Of a stretch of DNA of 64,000 nucleotides, positions 38,187 to 46,157 are shown piece after piece; position 1 is the first letter of the stretch; every line of letters begins with the position of its first letter. The stretch covers positions 62,001 to 126,000 of the forward strand of contig CAIRLC010000002.1 in the NCBI GenBank assembly GCA_903879335.1, given 5' to 3'. The position numbers were made by a program, and so were the translations under genes. The stretch comes from an uncultured Pseudomonadota bacterium (GTDB lineage: Bacteria > Pseudomonadota > Gammaproteobacteria > Steroidobacterales > Steroidobacteraceae). The notes beneath the pieces are model-generated. The model was not told the origin of the DNA and did not search any database. It saw nothing but the letters and a program-made list of their open reading frames with translations.

Positions 38187-40601
38187 TCAGGCGCCCTTCG
38201 TCGTCTTCTTCTTGGCGGCTTTCTTCTTAGCCGGGGCCTTCGCCTTGGCGGGCTTGGCCGTCTTTTTCGCTGCGACTTTCTTACGACCAAAGCGTCCACG
38301 GCCTTTGGCCGCAGGGGCGGCGGCGAGAAGAGCAACGCACTCTTCCCGCGTCAAGCTCGTCGGTTCCCGGTCCTTAGGAATTTTCGCGTTCTTCTCACCA
38401 TCAGTGATGTACGGCCCGAAACGACCATTCAACACCTCGACGCCATCACCATGATCACGGATCAAGCGAGCAGCATCGACGCGTTTCTTTTCTTCGATGA
38501 CTTCAAGAGCGCGCGGAAATTCGACCGTGTAGGGATCATCCGGAGACTTCAGCGAAACGTAATTCGAACCATACTTAATGAAAGGCCCAAAGCGACCGAT
38601 CGCTACAGAAACGCTGCTGCCGTCTGGTAACTCACCCAGTACACGGGGCAATAAGAACAATTCCAAAGCTTCAGCCAACGTGATGGTGTCCATCGATTGG
38701 CCAGGCTTGAGGCTGGCAAATTTGGGTTTTTCTTCGTCATCGCGCGTTCCAATCTGGGCATAGGCCCCGTATTGGCCGACGCGAATACTGACGGGTCGAC
38801 CCGAGACTGGGTCGTTACCGAGCTGCACGCCAAAGTCTGGGCGTGGGATGTCTTCGGCAATCTTCACCTGCTTGATGAAGGGTCCCCAAAACTCCCGCAG
38901 AACTGGAACCCATTCCTTATCGCCACGAGAAATATCGTCCAGCGTGTCTTCAAGATTCGCCGTAAAGCCGTAATCCACATACGTGGTGAAATATTCGACT
39001 AAGAAGCGACTGACAACCTTGCCGGTATCCGTCGGAACAAAATTACGACGTTCGTCATCCACATATTTGCGGGTACGCAGCGTTTCGATGATGGTCGCGT
39101 AGGTCGATGGGCGGCCAATGCCACGCTCTTCCAATGCACGCACGAGGGTCGCTTCCGTATATCGTGGCGGCGGCTGCGTGAAATGTTGCTCGGGCTTCAA
39201 TTGCACGAGTTTTACGCGATCATTGACCGATAGTGGTGGTAGGCGGCCACCTTCCTCAGTTTCCTCGTCGTCATTGACGTCCACTCCATAGGCCGCGAGA
39301 AAGCCGGCTTTGATGAGGGTGGAACCGCTTGCGCGTATGACGCCGCCTGCTGGTTGCGCAGCGGGCTTTAGCGTCACGGTGACACGCTCGAAGACGGCAT
39401 TGACCATTTGTGAAGCGACTGTCCGCTTCCAGATCAGGTCATAGAGTCTCCACATGTCATCGTCGATCTTGCCTTTCAGCTTGTCCGGCGAATTCGATGC
39501 CGATGTCGGTCGGATAGCCTCATGGGCTTCCTGCGCGTTCTTTTGCTTGTTGGCGTACGAGCGAGGCTGTGCAGGTACGGCATCAGTCCCATAGATCGCA
39601 GCGATCGTATGACGAATTTCACCGATGGCATCGACCGACAGCGACGTCGAGTCAGTACGCATATAGGTGATCAGGCCCACAGGGCCTTCGCCAAAGTCGA
39701 CGCCTTCATACAGTTTTTGCGCCAGCTGCATGGTTCGTCGAGCGGAGTAGCCCAGCCGGTTGGCTCCCGCCTGTTGCAAGGTAGACGTGCGGAAGGGCGC
39801 TTGCGGGCTACGCTGGTGCGGCTTTGCTTCGATGTCGGTGGCAATCAGCTCGCCGCGACACGCATTGGCGAGGGCCTGCTCCGCTACTCTTGCCGCAGCT
39901 TCGTCGGTCAGCGTAAATGCACTTTTTGCGACGTCCGCCTCAATACGGCGACCACCCACCTCAATCACACGTGCTTTGAAGGCCTGGCCGGATTTTTCGG
40001 CATCGACCTCGATGGTCCAATATTCCAAGCGCTTAAAGGCTTGGATTTCGGCCTCACGCTCGCAAATAAGGCGCAGCGCGACGCTTTGGACTCGACCCGC
40101 AGAAAGGCCGGGGAACATTTTCTTCCACAGCAGGGGCGATAAGTTAAAGCCCATCAGGTGGTCTAACGCGCGTCTAGCCTGTTGCGCGTTGACCAGAGAC
40201 GTGGACAACGTCTCAGGGTGTTCGATGGCGTGCTGAATTTCTTTTTTGGTGATTTCGAAGAATTTAGCCCGGTGCACTGGCTTTGAGCCGAGCACGCCTC
40301 GTTCTCTCATGACCTCAAGTAAATGCCATGAGATCGCCTCACCCTCGCGATCAGGGTCAGTCGCAAGGTAGAGCGTATCGGCTTTTTTCATTGCTTTTAC
40401 AATGACTTCAACCTGCTTCTCGCCCCGCTCGGTGACCGCATAGTTCATGCGAAAATCATTGGCTGGGTCAACCGCACCGTCTTTGGAGACGAGGTCGCGG
40501 ATGTGGCCGATCGAGGCGACCACCTCGAAGTCCTTGCCCAGGTACTTCTTGATGGTTTTGGCCTTGGCGGGCGATTCGACGATGACGAGATTTTTGCTCA
40601 T
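38187..40601 (-). CDS. topA: DNA topoisomerase I
   Basis: Type IA topoisomerase of about 804 residues that relaxes negative supercoils. N-terminal Toprim begins [13 protein letters not shown]; the active-site Tyr is Tyr313 in ITYMRTDS. The C-terminus has repeated G-R-F-G-P-F/Y-I units (topoisomerase C-terminal repeats) in place of the Cys4 zinc fingers of E. coli TopA. It then has a Lys/Ala-rich histone-H1-like tail over the last ~35 residues. The ATG is used because an earlier TTG lacks spacing from the GGGA. A terminator-like hairpin with a run of seven T lies directly upstream, between smg and topA. Confidence 0.96.
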   Translation of the reverse strand: MSKNLVIVESPAKAKTIKKYLGKDFEVVASIGHIRDLVSKDGAVDPANDFRMNYAVTERGEKQVEVIVKAMKKADTLYLATDPDREGEAISWHLLEVMRERGVLGSKPVHRAKFFEITKKEIQHAIEHPETLSTSLVNAQQARRALDHLMGFNLSPLLWKKMFPGLSAGRVQSVALRLICEREAEIQAFKRLEYWTIEVDAEKSGQAFKARVIEVGGRRIEADVAKSAFTLTDEAAARVAEQALANACRGELIATDIEAKPHQRSPQAPFRTSTLQQAGANRLGYSARRTMQLAQKLYEGVDFGEGPVGLITYMRTDSTSLSVDAIGEIRHTIAAIYGTDAVPAQPRSYANKQKNAQEAHEAIRPTSASNSPDKLKGKIDDDMWRLYDLIWKRTVASQMVNAVFERVTVTLKPAAQPAGGVIRASGSTLIKAGFLAAYGVDVNDDEETEEGGRLPPLSVNDRVKLVQLKPEQHFTQPPPRYTEATLVRALEERGIGRPSTYATIIETLRTRKYVDDERRNFVPTDTGKVVSRFLVEYFTTYVDYGFTANLEDTLDDISRGDKEWVPVLREFWGPFIKQVKIAEDIPRPDFGVQLGNDPVSGRPVSIRVGQYGAYAQIGTRDDEEKPKFASLKPGQSMDTITLAEALELFLLPRVLGELPDGSSVSVAIGRFGPFIKYGSNYVSLKSPDDPYTVEFPRALEVIEEKKRVDAARLIRDHGDGVEVLNGRFGPYITDGEKNAKIPKDREPTSLTREECVALLAAAPAAKGRGRFGRKKVAAKKTAKPAKAKAPAKKKAAKKKTTKGA

Positions 40602-40641
40602 GGTTCCCAAAAAAACTCGACCGCGGTCCTTATGGACGCGG
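40602..40641 (-). terminator. Terminator-like hairpin in the topA leader
   Basis: On the minus strand an eight-pair stem with one bulged G (CCGCGTCC / GGAC, bulge, CGCGG; ATAA loop) is followed five bases later by seven T and then GGGA and the topA start. It would end transcription from smg or, if topA is transcribed from its own promoter just upstream, could form an attenuator whose U-tract adjoins the ribosome-binding site. An alternating TATATATA stretch (40647-40657) sits upstream and could contain a -10 region. Confidence 0.55.
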
Positions 40642-40681
40642 CCTTCTTATATATATGGATGCCACCTCAAGGCGGCTGCTG

Positions 40682-41152
40682 TCAATGCAGGGCGTCGGAC
40701 GGTCCCTCGAAGACGAGGTCCTCCATCCGTTGATAGGCCTGCTCTTGTCCGGGTTGGCTGAATAACACCATCAGCACGACCCATTTCACTTGTTCGATCT
40801 CGATCTCCTCGGCTTCTAGAGCCATGAGACGATCAATCACCAACTCGCGTTGCTGCGCCGGTAAAATGCCGATCTGTTCAAGCTGCGAGAGATAACCGCG
40901 CACTTCAGTGGACAGGCGCGACATCTCGAATCCGCTAAAGGCACGGAAGGAGCGCTGGCGGACGGCAGGAGCGTCATTGGTGTCGCTCGCCAGGCCCTCA
41001 AGCCATTCTAAAGCCCGTTCAATGCCGGTTTCGGCAAAGCCCGCGTGCTCAAGTTCTTCCCGCAAGACATCCCGGCTGGGCTGGGGTGCCGTGTCGGATT
41101 CGAGAAAGTTCTCGAACAGATAAATAAGAATATCCAGTACGTTGTCGTTCAT
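40682..41152 (-). CDS. smg: Smg/DUF494 family protein
   Basis: About 156-residue cytosolic protein of DUF494. The start MNDNVLDILIYLFENF and the helix IEQVKWVVLMVLFSQPGQE are diagnostic. The function is unknown; its place between dprA and topA is conserved in many Gammaproteobacteria. Here topA follows as usual but the expected dprA is missing upstream. An ATG four codons earlier is equally possible; the frame extends upstream to 41323 without family resemblance. Confidence 0.9.
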   Translation of the reverse strand: MNDNVLDILIYLFENFLESDTAPQPSRDVLREELEHAGFAETGIERALEWLEGLASDTNDAPAVRQRSFRAFSGFEMSRLSTEVRGYLSQLEQIGILPAQQRELVIDRLMALEAEEIEIEQVKWVVLMVLFSQPGQEQAYQRMEDLVFEGPSDALH

Positions 41153-41396
41153 CGGGTCGTTCATGATCGGGTACCCCGGGTCTGGACCACAGAGCGGAGG
41201 CAACGTTCTTAACGTCACCACGTCCACCCCTACCCGACCGTGGATCAGGTCGACGCCAAATGCATCGATGACCGCGACGATCGACCAACGTGACTGAGCC
41301 TGACGGTTCGAATCCGCACGCATCTAAACCCATTTCGCGGGCGTTGTCCAACACGAACATCCGGCGTGGGCCCTCCGGATTAGACTTAATCACATG

Positions 41397-41408
41397 ATTT
41401 ATATAAAT
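41397..41408. repeat. Perfect A/T palindrome
   Basis: ATTTATATAAAT, a perfect 12-base palindrome immediately after the LysM stop codon. It lies at the start of a 250-base gap that precedes smg. It is an island of A/T in a G/C-rich context, so it may be part of the smg promoter or an operator. Confidence 0.4.
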
Positions 41409-42497
41409 TTATTGAGGGCTTCGCGCATGGTCGCCGATGCGCAGTTCTGAGTTGGTCTCAAGGATGAGGGCATAGCTGGCGTCCGGGTAGGTCCGAAATA
41501 TCAGCAGTGACCCAGCCGCCTCTGCCGGTAGTCTGACCGTGCGAGGCAAGGCCAGAGAAAGCGATCGCTCATGCCCACCCCCGGGGCCGTAGTCCGTGAG
41601 GGACCCCGACTCATGCCACAACGTGAGGACATGTCCAGGCTCAAGCCCCGCCCGGCGGCCGAGATTGAGTAGCACGACGTGATATTGGCCGATAGCGCTG
41701 ACACCATCGATCACTGAGGCGATTCGGGCATCCACGGGCTTCGTTGGATTGTGTGGAATGAAATCCAAACGAGCGTCTTCCCCCTCCGCCAACAGTCGGT
41801 CGCCCGCGAGCGTTTCCCGCGCGGACGATACGAGGGTTAGGCTCGCGACCTCTCGGCGTCCCTGACTAGGCTGGTCTAGGCGGGCGGTTCCGGTATAAAT
41901 CGCCTGATATCCGAGTGTCCGGCCGGAGCCGGGATCTTTGACCTTCTCACCCACGTGAATAAGATCAAAACGGGTGCCCGATGCTGATTCCACGCCGTGG
42001 GCATAGACTCGGCTGCCAATGGCGCCTGCAACGCGATCATGGTCAAAGCCGACCACATAGGGGAGGCTCGATAGCTCGCTGGCGGCGACCAAGGTCGGGC
42101 GCGACATGAAGGCGGCGGCAATGTCGTGCGGGATTGATGGTACGGCCAAAGCGAGATCGCTGGTCCGTGCTACTGGGCCTAGATGGGCGACATCCGCCGT
42201 CGACACTGAATCCACTTGCGGTGATTCACGCGTAAGGATTGGGTTCCCCTCGGCATCCCAGACCAAAGTGAGAACGTCACCCGGGAAGATCTTATTGGGA
42301 TTATCGATGTCGGCGCCAGCATGCCAAAGATGCCCCCATGCCCAAGGATCAGCAAGGTATTTGCCCGCTAACGACCACAACGTATCCCCGGCCTGTACGA
42401 CGTAACGCTTCGGAGCGTCAGGGGTCAGCGAAAGCGCTTCAGCATGGGATAGAGCGCCCAGAGCAAGGGCGGCAAGCAGCAGACGGAACGTTTTCAT
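41409..42497 (-). CDS. LysM domain exported protein
   Basis: About 362 residues. Signal peptide ends near SHAEA (residue ~20). One LysM domain follows (YVVQAGDTLWSLAGKYLADPW, residues ~31-80) including the continuation NPNKIFPGDVL, which would bind peptidoglycan. The remainder has no recognised catalytic domain. This gene is a regular neighbour of dprA/smg/topA in Gammaproteobacteria. The start at ATG 42497 is followed by a clear signal; the longer frame to 42542 adds a polar N-terminus. It is divergent from def across about 200 bases. Confidence 0.9.
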   Translation of the reverse strand: MKTFRLLLAALALGALSHAEALSLTPDAPKRYVVQAGDTLWSLAGKYLADPWAWGHLWHAGADIDNPNKIFPGDVLTLVWDAEGNPILTRESPQVDSVSTADVAHLGPVARTSDLALAVPSIPHDIAAAFMSRPTLVAASELSSLPYVVGFDHDRVAGAIGSRVYAHGVESASGTRFDLIHVGEKVKDPGSGRTLGYQAIYTGTARLDQPSQGRREVASLTLVSSARETLAGDRLLAEGEDARLDFIPHNPTKPVDARIASVIDGVSAIGQYHVVLLNLGRRAGLEPGHVLTLWHESGSLTDYGPGGGHERSLSLALPRTVRLPAEAAGSLLIFRTYPDASYALILETNSELRIGDHARSPQ

Positions 42498-42563
42498 TGA
42501 AATGACGGTCCTCAGGCAGATCCGATCCGAACACTCTGACAAGACCCGGCGATGCGCTCGCCC

Positions 42564-42569
42564 TATAAT
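42564..42569 (+). promoter_or_regulatory. Candidate -10 element for def operon
   Basis: A perfect TATAAT lies about 130 bases upstream of the def start. The hexamer 17 bases further upstream (AAGACC) matches the -35 consensus at only three positions; CTGACA at 42536-42541 is better but 22 bases away. The resulting leader would contain a small hairpin at 42608-42622. Weak prediction. Confidence 0.4.
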
Positions 42570-42607
42570 CAGACCCTGTACGGCATGAAACTGGACTCCT
42601 TCCGGAT

Positions 42608-42622
42608 ACCGAATTAATCGGT
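42608..42622. repeat. Hairpin in the def leader
   Basis: ACCGA / TCGGT arms around an ATTAA loop, in the gap between LysM and def. It has no T-tract and could be a leader structure or chance. Confidence 0.25.
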
Positions 42623-42697
42623 TTCAGGACGTAGTTCGTGCCAATAGAGACTTTAGCAGCAATACTCCGCCGCCGACACGGACCGACGATCGCAACC

Positions 42698-43231
42698 ATG
42701 ACCTGCCTCACGATTCTTCAATATCCTGACCCCCGACTCCGGACTCGCGCCAAACCTGTCGTGACGGTGGATGACGAGATACGGACTCTGATAGACGATA
42801 TGTTGGAGACCATGTATGCGGCCCCGGGCGTTGGTCTTGCCGCGTCCCAGGTCGATCGTCACATCCGCCTGATCGTGATCGACGTCTCGGAAGAGAATGA
42901 TCAACCGCTGGTGTTCATTAACCCAGAGATACTCTCGGTTGACGGCCAACCGGTCGAATACAAAGAGGGCTGCCTGTCGGTGCCCGGCTATTACGAAAGC
43001 GTTACTCGCCCGGAGAAGGTGCGTGTGCGCGCTGTGGATCGTGATGGTGAAACCTTTGAGATGGATTGCGAGGGCCTTTTGGCCGTATGCATCCAGCACG
43101 AGATGGACCACTTGGAGGGGAAGCTCTTTGTGGACTACATCTCGGAGCTGAAACGGACACGGATCCGGCAAAAGCTGGAGCGCGATCAGCGGCATCACGC
43201 GGTCAAGCGCCCGCATAGCCCGGCGCTCTGA
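42698..43231 (+). CDS. def: Peptide deformylase
   Basis: Removes formyl from nascent Met. About 177 residues; motifs [16 protein letters not shown] and QHEMDHLEG hold the metal Cys and two His and the catalytic Glu. The ATG used gives [16 protein letters not shown], the usual start; no strong ribosome-binding site is seen. It leads the operon def-fmt-rsmB, with a two-base gap to fmt. Confidence 0.96.
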   Translation: MTCLTILQYPDPRLRTRAKPVVTVDDEIRTLIDDMLETMYAAPGVGLAASQVDRHIRLIVIDVSEENDQPLVFINPEILSVDGQPVEYKEGCLSVPGYYESVTRPEKVRVRAVDRDGETFEMDCEGLLAVCIQHEMDHLEGKLFVDYISELKRTRIRQKLERDQRHHAVKRPHSPAL

Positions 43232-43233
43232 AC

Positions 43234-44190
43234 GTGCCGCTCAACGTCGTCTATGCGGGCACGCCAGCGTTCGCGGTGCCTGCTCTGGACGCGCTCGTTG
43301 CCGCAGGTCATAGCGTCCGTTGTGTGTACACCCAGCCTGACCGTCCCCAAGGTCGCGGCAGGGCGCTCATGCCCTCCGCAGTTAAAGCACGAGCGCTGGA
43401 ATTAAGTCTCCCGCTGCAGCAGCCAGAGCACTTTCGCGACGATAATGCGGCTTCCGTGCTGGCAGCCTACCAGGCCGATGTGATGGTCGTTGCGGCCTAC
43501 GGCTTGCTCTTGCCTGAGATTATTCTGAGGACGCCGCGCTTAGGCTGCCTCAATATTCACGCTTCGTTGCTGCCGCGCTGGCGCGGCGCGGCGCCCATCC
43601 AGCGTGCGCTGCTGGCCGGTGATGAGCAGACAGGAGTCGCCATCATGCACATGGAAGCCGGCCTTGATACCGGGCCCGTGTATGCAACGACCACGTACCC
43701 CATTGACTCCAGCGCCACTTCGGCCTCGCTGACGGCCGCCTTAGCGGAACTTGGAGCGCGGACGCTGGTCGATAGTTTGTCTGCGATTGCCGCCGGACAT
43801 TTGTCCGCCGTGCCCCAATCCGAGGTCGGCGTGATGTATGCCAAGAAAATAACCAAGGCTGAAGCCGTGATTGACTGGTCCTTGCCGGCAAGCCAAATAG
43901 AGCGCGCCGTTCGAGCCTATCAGCCCTGGCCCGTGGCCGAGACACGTTGGAAAGGGGCGCAGCTGCGCATCCATAAAGCGGCAGCGATCTCCGGCGAAGC
44001 ACAGGCAGCGCCGTCCGGCTCGATCGTCGCAGTTCATCGTGATGGGATCGATGTGGCCACTGGAGCCGGGCTTTTGCGCGTGATCCAAGTTCAAACCGCT
44101 GGCCGCGCTGTCGTGACGGCGCGGGAATTCGCTCAGGCTGAAGAGCGTCACGGCGCTCTGAGCGGCCAACTGTTTGGAGCCTCAACATGA
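43234..44190 (+). CDS. fmt: Methionyl-tRNA formyltransferase
   Basis: Formylates initiator Met-tRNA using 10-formyltetrahydrofolate. 318 residues. The motif SLLPRWRGAAPIQRA and the GLDTGPV segment mark the active site (Asn/His/Asp of the hydrolase core in NIHASLLPRWRG). The C-terminal OB-like domain is present. Start is a GTG two bases after the def stop. The end overlaps rsmB by four bases. Confidence 0.96.
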   Translation: MPLNVVYAGTPAFAVPALDALVAAGHSVRCVYTQPDRPQGRGRALMPSAVKARALELSLPLQQPEHFRDDNAASVLAAYQADVMVVAAYGLLLPEIILRTPRLGCLNIHASLLPRWRGAAPIQRALLAGDEQTGVAIMHMEAGLDTGPVYATTTYPIDSSATSASLTAALAELGARTLVDSLSAIAAGHLSAVPQSEVGVMYAKKITKAEAVIDWSLPASQIERAVRAYQPWPVAETRWKGAQLRIHKAAAISGEAQAAPSGSIVAVHRDGIDVATGAGLLRVIQVQTAGRAVVTAREFAQAEERHGALSGQLFGAST

Positions 44191-45518
44191 ATGAGACCGG
44201 TGCTGGAAGCCGCGCTGCTGCTGCGCGCGCCGTTGCGCTCGTGTTGGCCGATGGCCTGATGCTTGAAGCGGCCCTAGAGGCTGCCGCTGCTGCTCCCTCG
44301 GACCGCGCCTTTGCCCAAGCGTTGGCTTTCGGCGCAATGCGATTTGGGCACCGGTTGAGGCGAGTTGCCGTACAGCTCTTGCCGCGGCCTTGGGATGATC
44401 AGAAGCCGGCGGTTCAGGCGTTGTTGTTGGTTGGGCTTTACCAATTAGAGTACGCCGGCACGCCGCCACATGCCGCAGTGAGCGCGACTGTTGAGGCGGC
44501 GCGGCTTGTCGGCGCCACCGGCGCCGCTGGCCTCATCAATGCCTGTCTGCGCCGGTACCAGCGTGAGCGCGATGTGTTGCTTGCAGCTGCTGATGAAACT
44601 CAGGCGGGACGTTGGTCCCATCCGGACTGGTTCGCAGAGCAGCTGATGCGCGACTGGCCAGACCATTGGGAGCGAATCCTTGAGGCTAACAATGCACACC
44701 CTCCATTAACGCTGCGGGCGCGACGTGGCCGTATTAGCCGAGATACGCTTGCGGCAGAAATGGCCGATGCGGACATTGTGACCCACGCCGTTCCATTTGC
44801 CGTTGATGCTCTCGATCTGGCGGTGCCGACGGATGTGCGCGCGTTGCCAGCGTTCGTCGCCGGCCGTTGCTCGGTGCAAGATGCCGCAGCACAGTTGGCC
44901 GCGCCGCTACTTGGGGCACAAGCAGGCATGCGTGTACTAGATGCCTGTGCGGCGCCCGGTGGAAAGACCGGTCATCTACTCGAACTCGTGCCTGGAATCG
45001 GCGAGCTGGTTGCGGTCGACATCGATGCCCAGCGCGCGCGACGTATTCGGGACAATTTATCCCGACTGGGATTGACTGCGGACGTCCGAGTCGGAGATGC
45101 CGTAGATCCTCGTGTGATTGGCGACACCGCCTACGATCGGATACTGCTTGATGCGCCCTGCTCCGGGACCGGGGTCATTCGACGGCACCCAGATATCAAA
45201 TGGCTGCGCCGACCTCGCGAGCTTCCAGGCCTGGCAGCCCGGCAGAGAGACCTTTTGCAGGCGCTATGGCGGCGATTGAAGCCCGGCGGGCGTTTGTTAT
45301 ATGCCACATGCTCAGTTCTGCGCACAGAAAATATGGCTGTTGTACAGGCATTTCTGCGCTCCACGGGCGACGCCGTCGATGTCACTGAATCTGCTAGCCT
45401 TGCCTTGCCGGGGCTGCCGCCTCAACCAGATCCTCGGGGCCCAGGCCTCGTGCTACTGCCGGGATATGCCGGTACTGATGGTTTCTATTACGCGTGCCTC
45501 GAGAAGCGCGCTAACTAA
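44187..45518 (+). CDS. rsmB: 16S rRNA (cytosine967-C5)-methyltransferase
   Basis: SAM-dependent methyltransferase of 443 residues. An N-terminal NusB-like domain (to ~140) is followed by the methyltransferase: SAM motif LDACAAPGGKTG, catalytic motifs DAPCSGTGVIRRHPDIKW and YATCSVLRTEN, with nucleophile Cys375 (same number as E. coli). Start ATG overlaps the fmt stop (ATGA). The next gene begins 22 bases downstream. Confidence 0.96.
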   Translation: MNETGAGSRAAAARAVALVLADGLMLEAALEAAAAAPSDRAFAQALAFGAMRFGHRLRRVAVQLLPRPWDDQKPAVQALLLVGLYQLEYAGTPPHAAVSATVEAARLVGATGAAGLINACLRRYQRERDVLLAAADETQAGRWSHPDWFAEQLMRDWPDHWERILEANNAHPPLTLRARRGRISRDTLAAEMADADIVTHAVPFAVDALDLAVPTDVRALPAFVAGRCSVQDAAAQLAAPLLGAQAGMRVLDACAAPGGKTGHLLELVPGIGELVAVDIDAQRARRIRDNLSRLGLTADVRVGDAVDPRVIGDTAYDRILLDAPCSGTGVIRRHPDIKWLRRPRELPGLAARQRDLLQALWRRLKPGGRLLYATCSVLRTENMAVVQAFLRSTGDAVDVTESASLALPGLPPQPDPRGPGLVLLPGYAGTDGFYYACLEKRAN

Positions 45519-45540
45519 CACCCCGAGGGCTGAATTTTAC

Positions 45541-46155
45541 ATGAACTGCAAGCAACTGCTCCACGGATACCGGCCGTACCGCGTTTTAATCGCGGCGCTG
45601 CTGTGCGTGGTGATTTTTGCTGCACCATTCAGTTCGCACGCTGACGTTGCGATGATTGAAGATGGCGGCGCCTTTGATGTCCGCAGCGCGTACCTTGAGC
45701 CTTTAGACCATACGTATTACCTCAATGCCACATTAGACCTCGCCCTCGCGAAAAACGCAGAACAAGCGTTGTCCGACGGTGTGCCGATCGTCTTTAACCT
45801 TGAATTTCAACTGTTGCACCAACGGCGTTTCCTGCCGGATGAACGATTGGTGTCCGTGTCTCAACGTTGGCGATTGCAATACCATGCGCTCTCCGGACGG
45901 TATTTAGTCGTCGATCTCAGCACGAACCAGCAGAGTTCATACGCAAACCGGCAAGCTGCAATTGCTGCTCTTTCCGATATCCACATGCTACCGATCATTG
46001 AGGATGCGTTGATCCATAAAGGCACCCGATACGACGCCTCCGTTCGGGTCACTACACTCGTCGAAGGTGGCTTGCCGAATTCCTTGCGCGCGGTGATGTT
46101 TTGGGTCGATTGGAAGCATACGACGGAGTGGTATACGTGGACGGTGGCGATCTGA
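45541..46155 (+). CDS. DUF4390 exported protein
   Basis: About 204 residues with a signal peptide (to about residue 33, cleavage near SHADV). The mature part matches DUF4390: YYLNATLDLALAKNAEQAL, DGVPIVFNLEFQL, and the YLVVDLSTNQ and ending WKHTTEWYTWTVA. The function is unknown; members sit between rsmB and the NtrY/NtrX pair in several lineages, which matches here. The ATG at 45541 gives the signal; an open frame continues upstream into rsmB. NtrY follows two bases later. Confidence 0.85.
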   Translation: MNCKQLLHGYRPYRVLIAALLCVVIFAAPFSSHADVAMIEDGGAFDVRSAYLEPLDHTYYLNATLDLALAKNAEQALSDGVPIVFNLEFQLLHQRRFLPDERLVSVSQRWRLQYHALSGRYLVVDLSTNQQSSYANRQAAIAALSDIHMLPIIEDALIHKGTRYDASVRVTTLVEGGLPNSLRAVMFWVDWKHTTEWYTWTVAI

Positions 46156-46157
46156 CC

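Noticed and set aside
41300-41320. GGTTCGAATCC resembling a tRNA T-loop
   Set aside because: The flanking five-base arms pair at only three positions (GACGG with CCGCA), and no acceptor stem, D-arm or anticodon stem can be built around it.
41049-41393. Minus-strand 114-codon frame as a remnant of dprA
   Set aside because: The translation has no DprA Rossmann or GxRxxT-like motif and reads as a shifted copy of smg at its 3' end.
42653-43216. Minus-strand frame of 187 codons opposite def
   Set aside because: Shadow of peptide deformylase; the plus frame has all metal motifs.
45301-45540. Extended N-terminus of the DUF4390 protein reaching into rsmB
   Set aside because: The extension overlaps the RsmB C-terminus by about 220 bases and comes before a complete signal peptide that begins at 45541.
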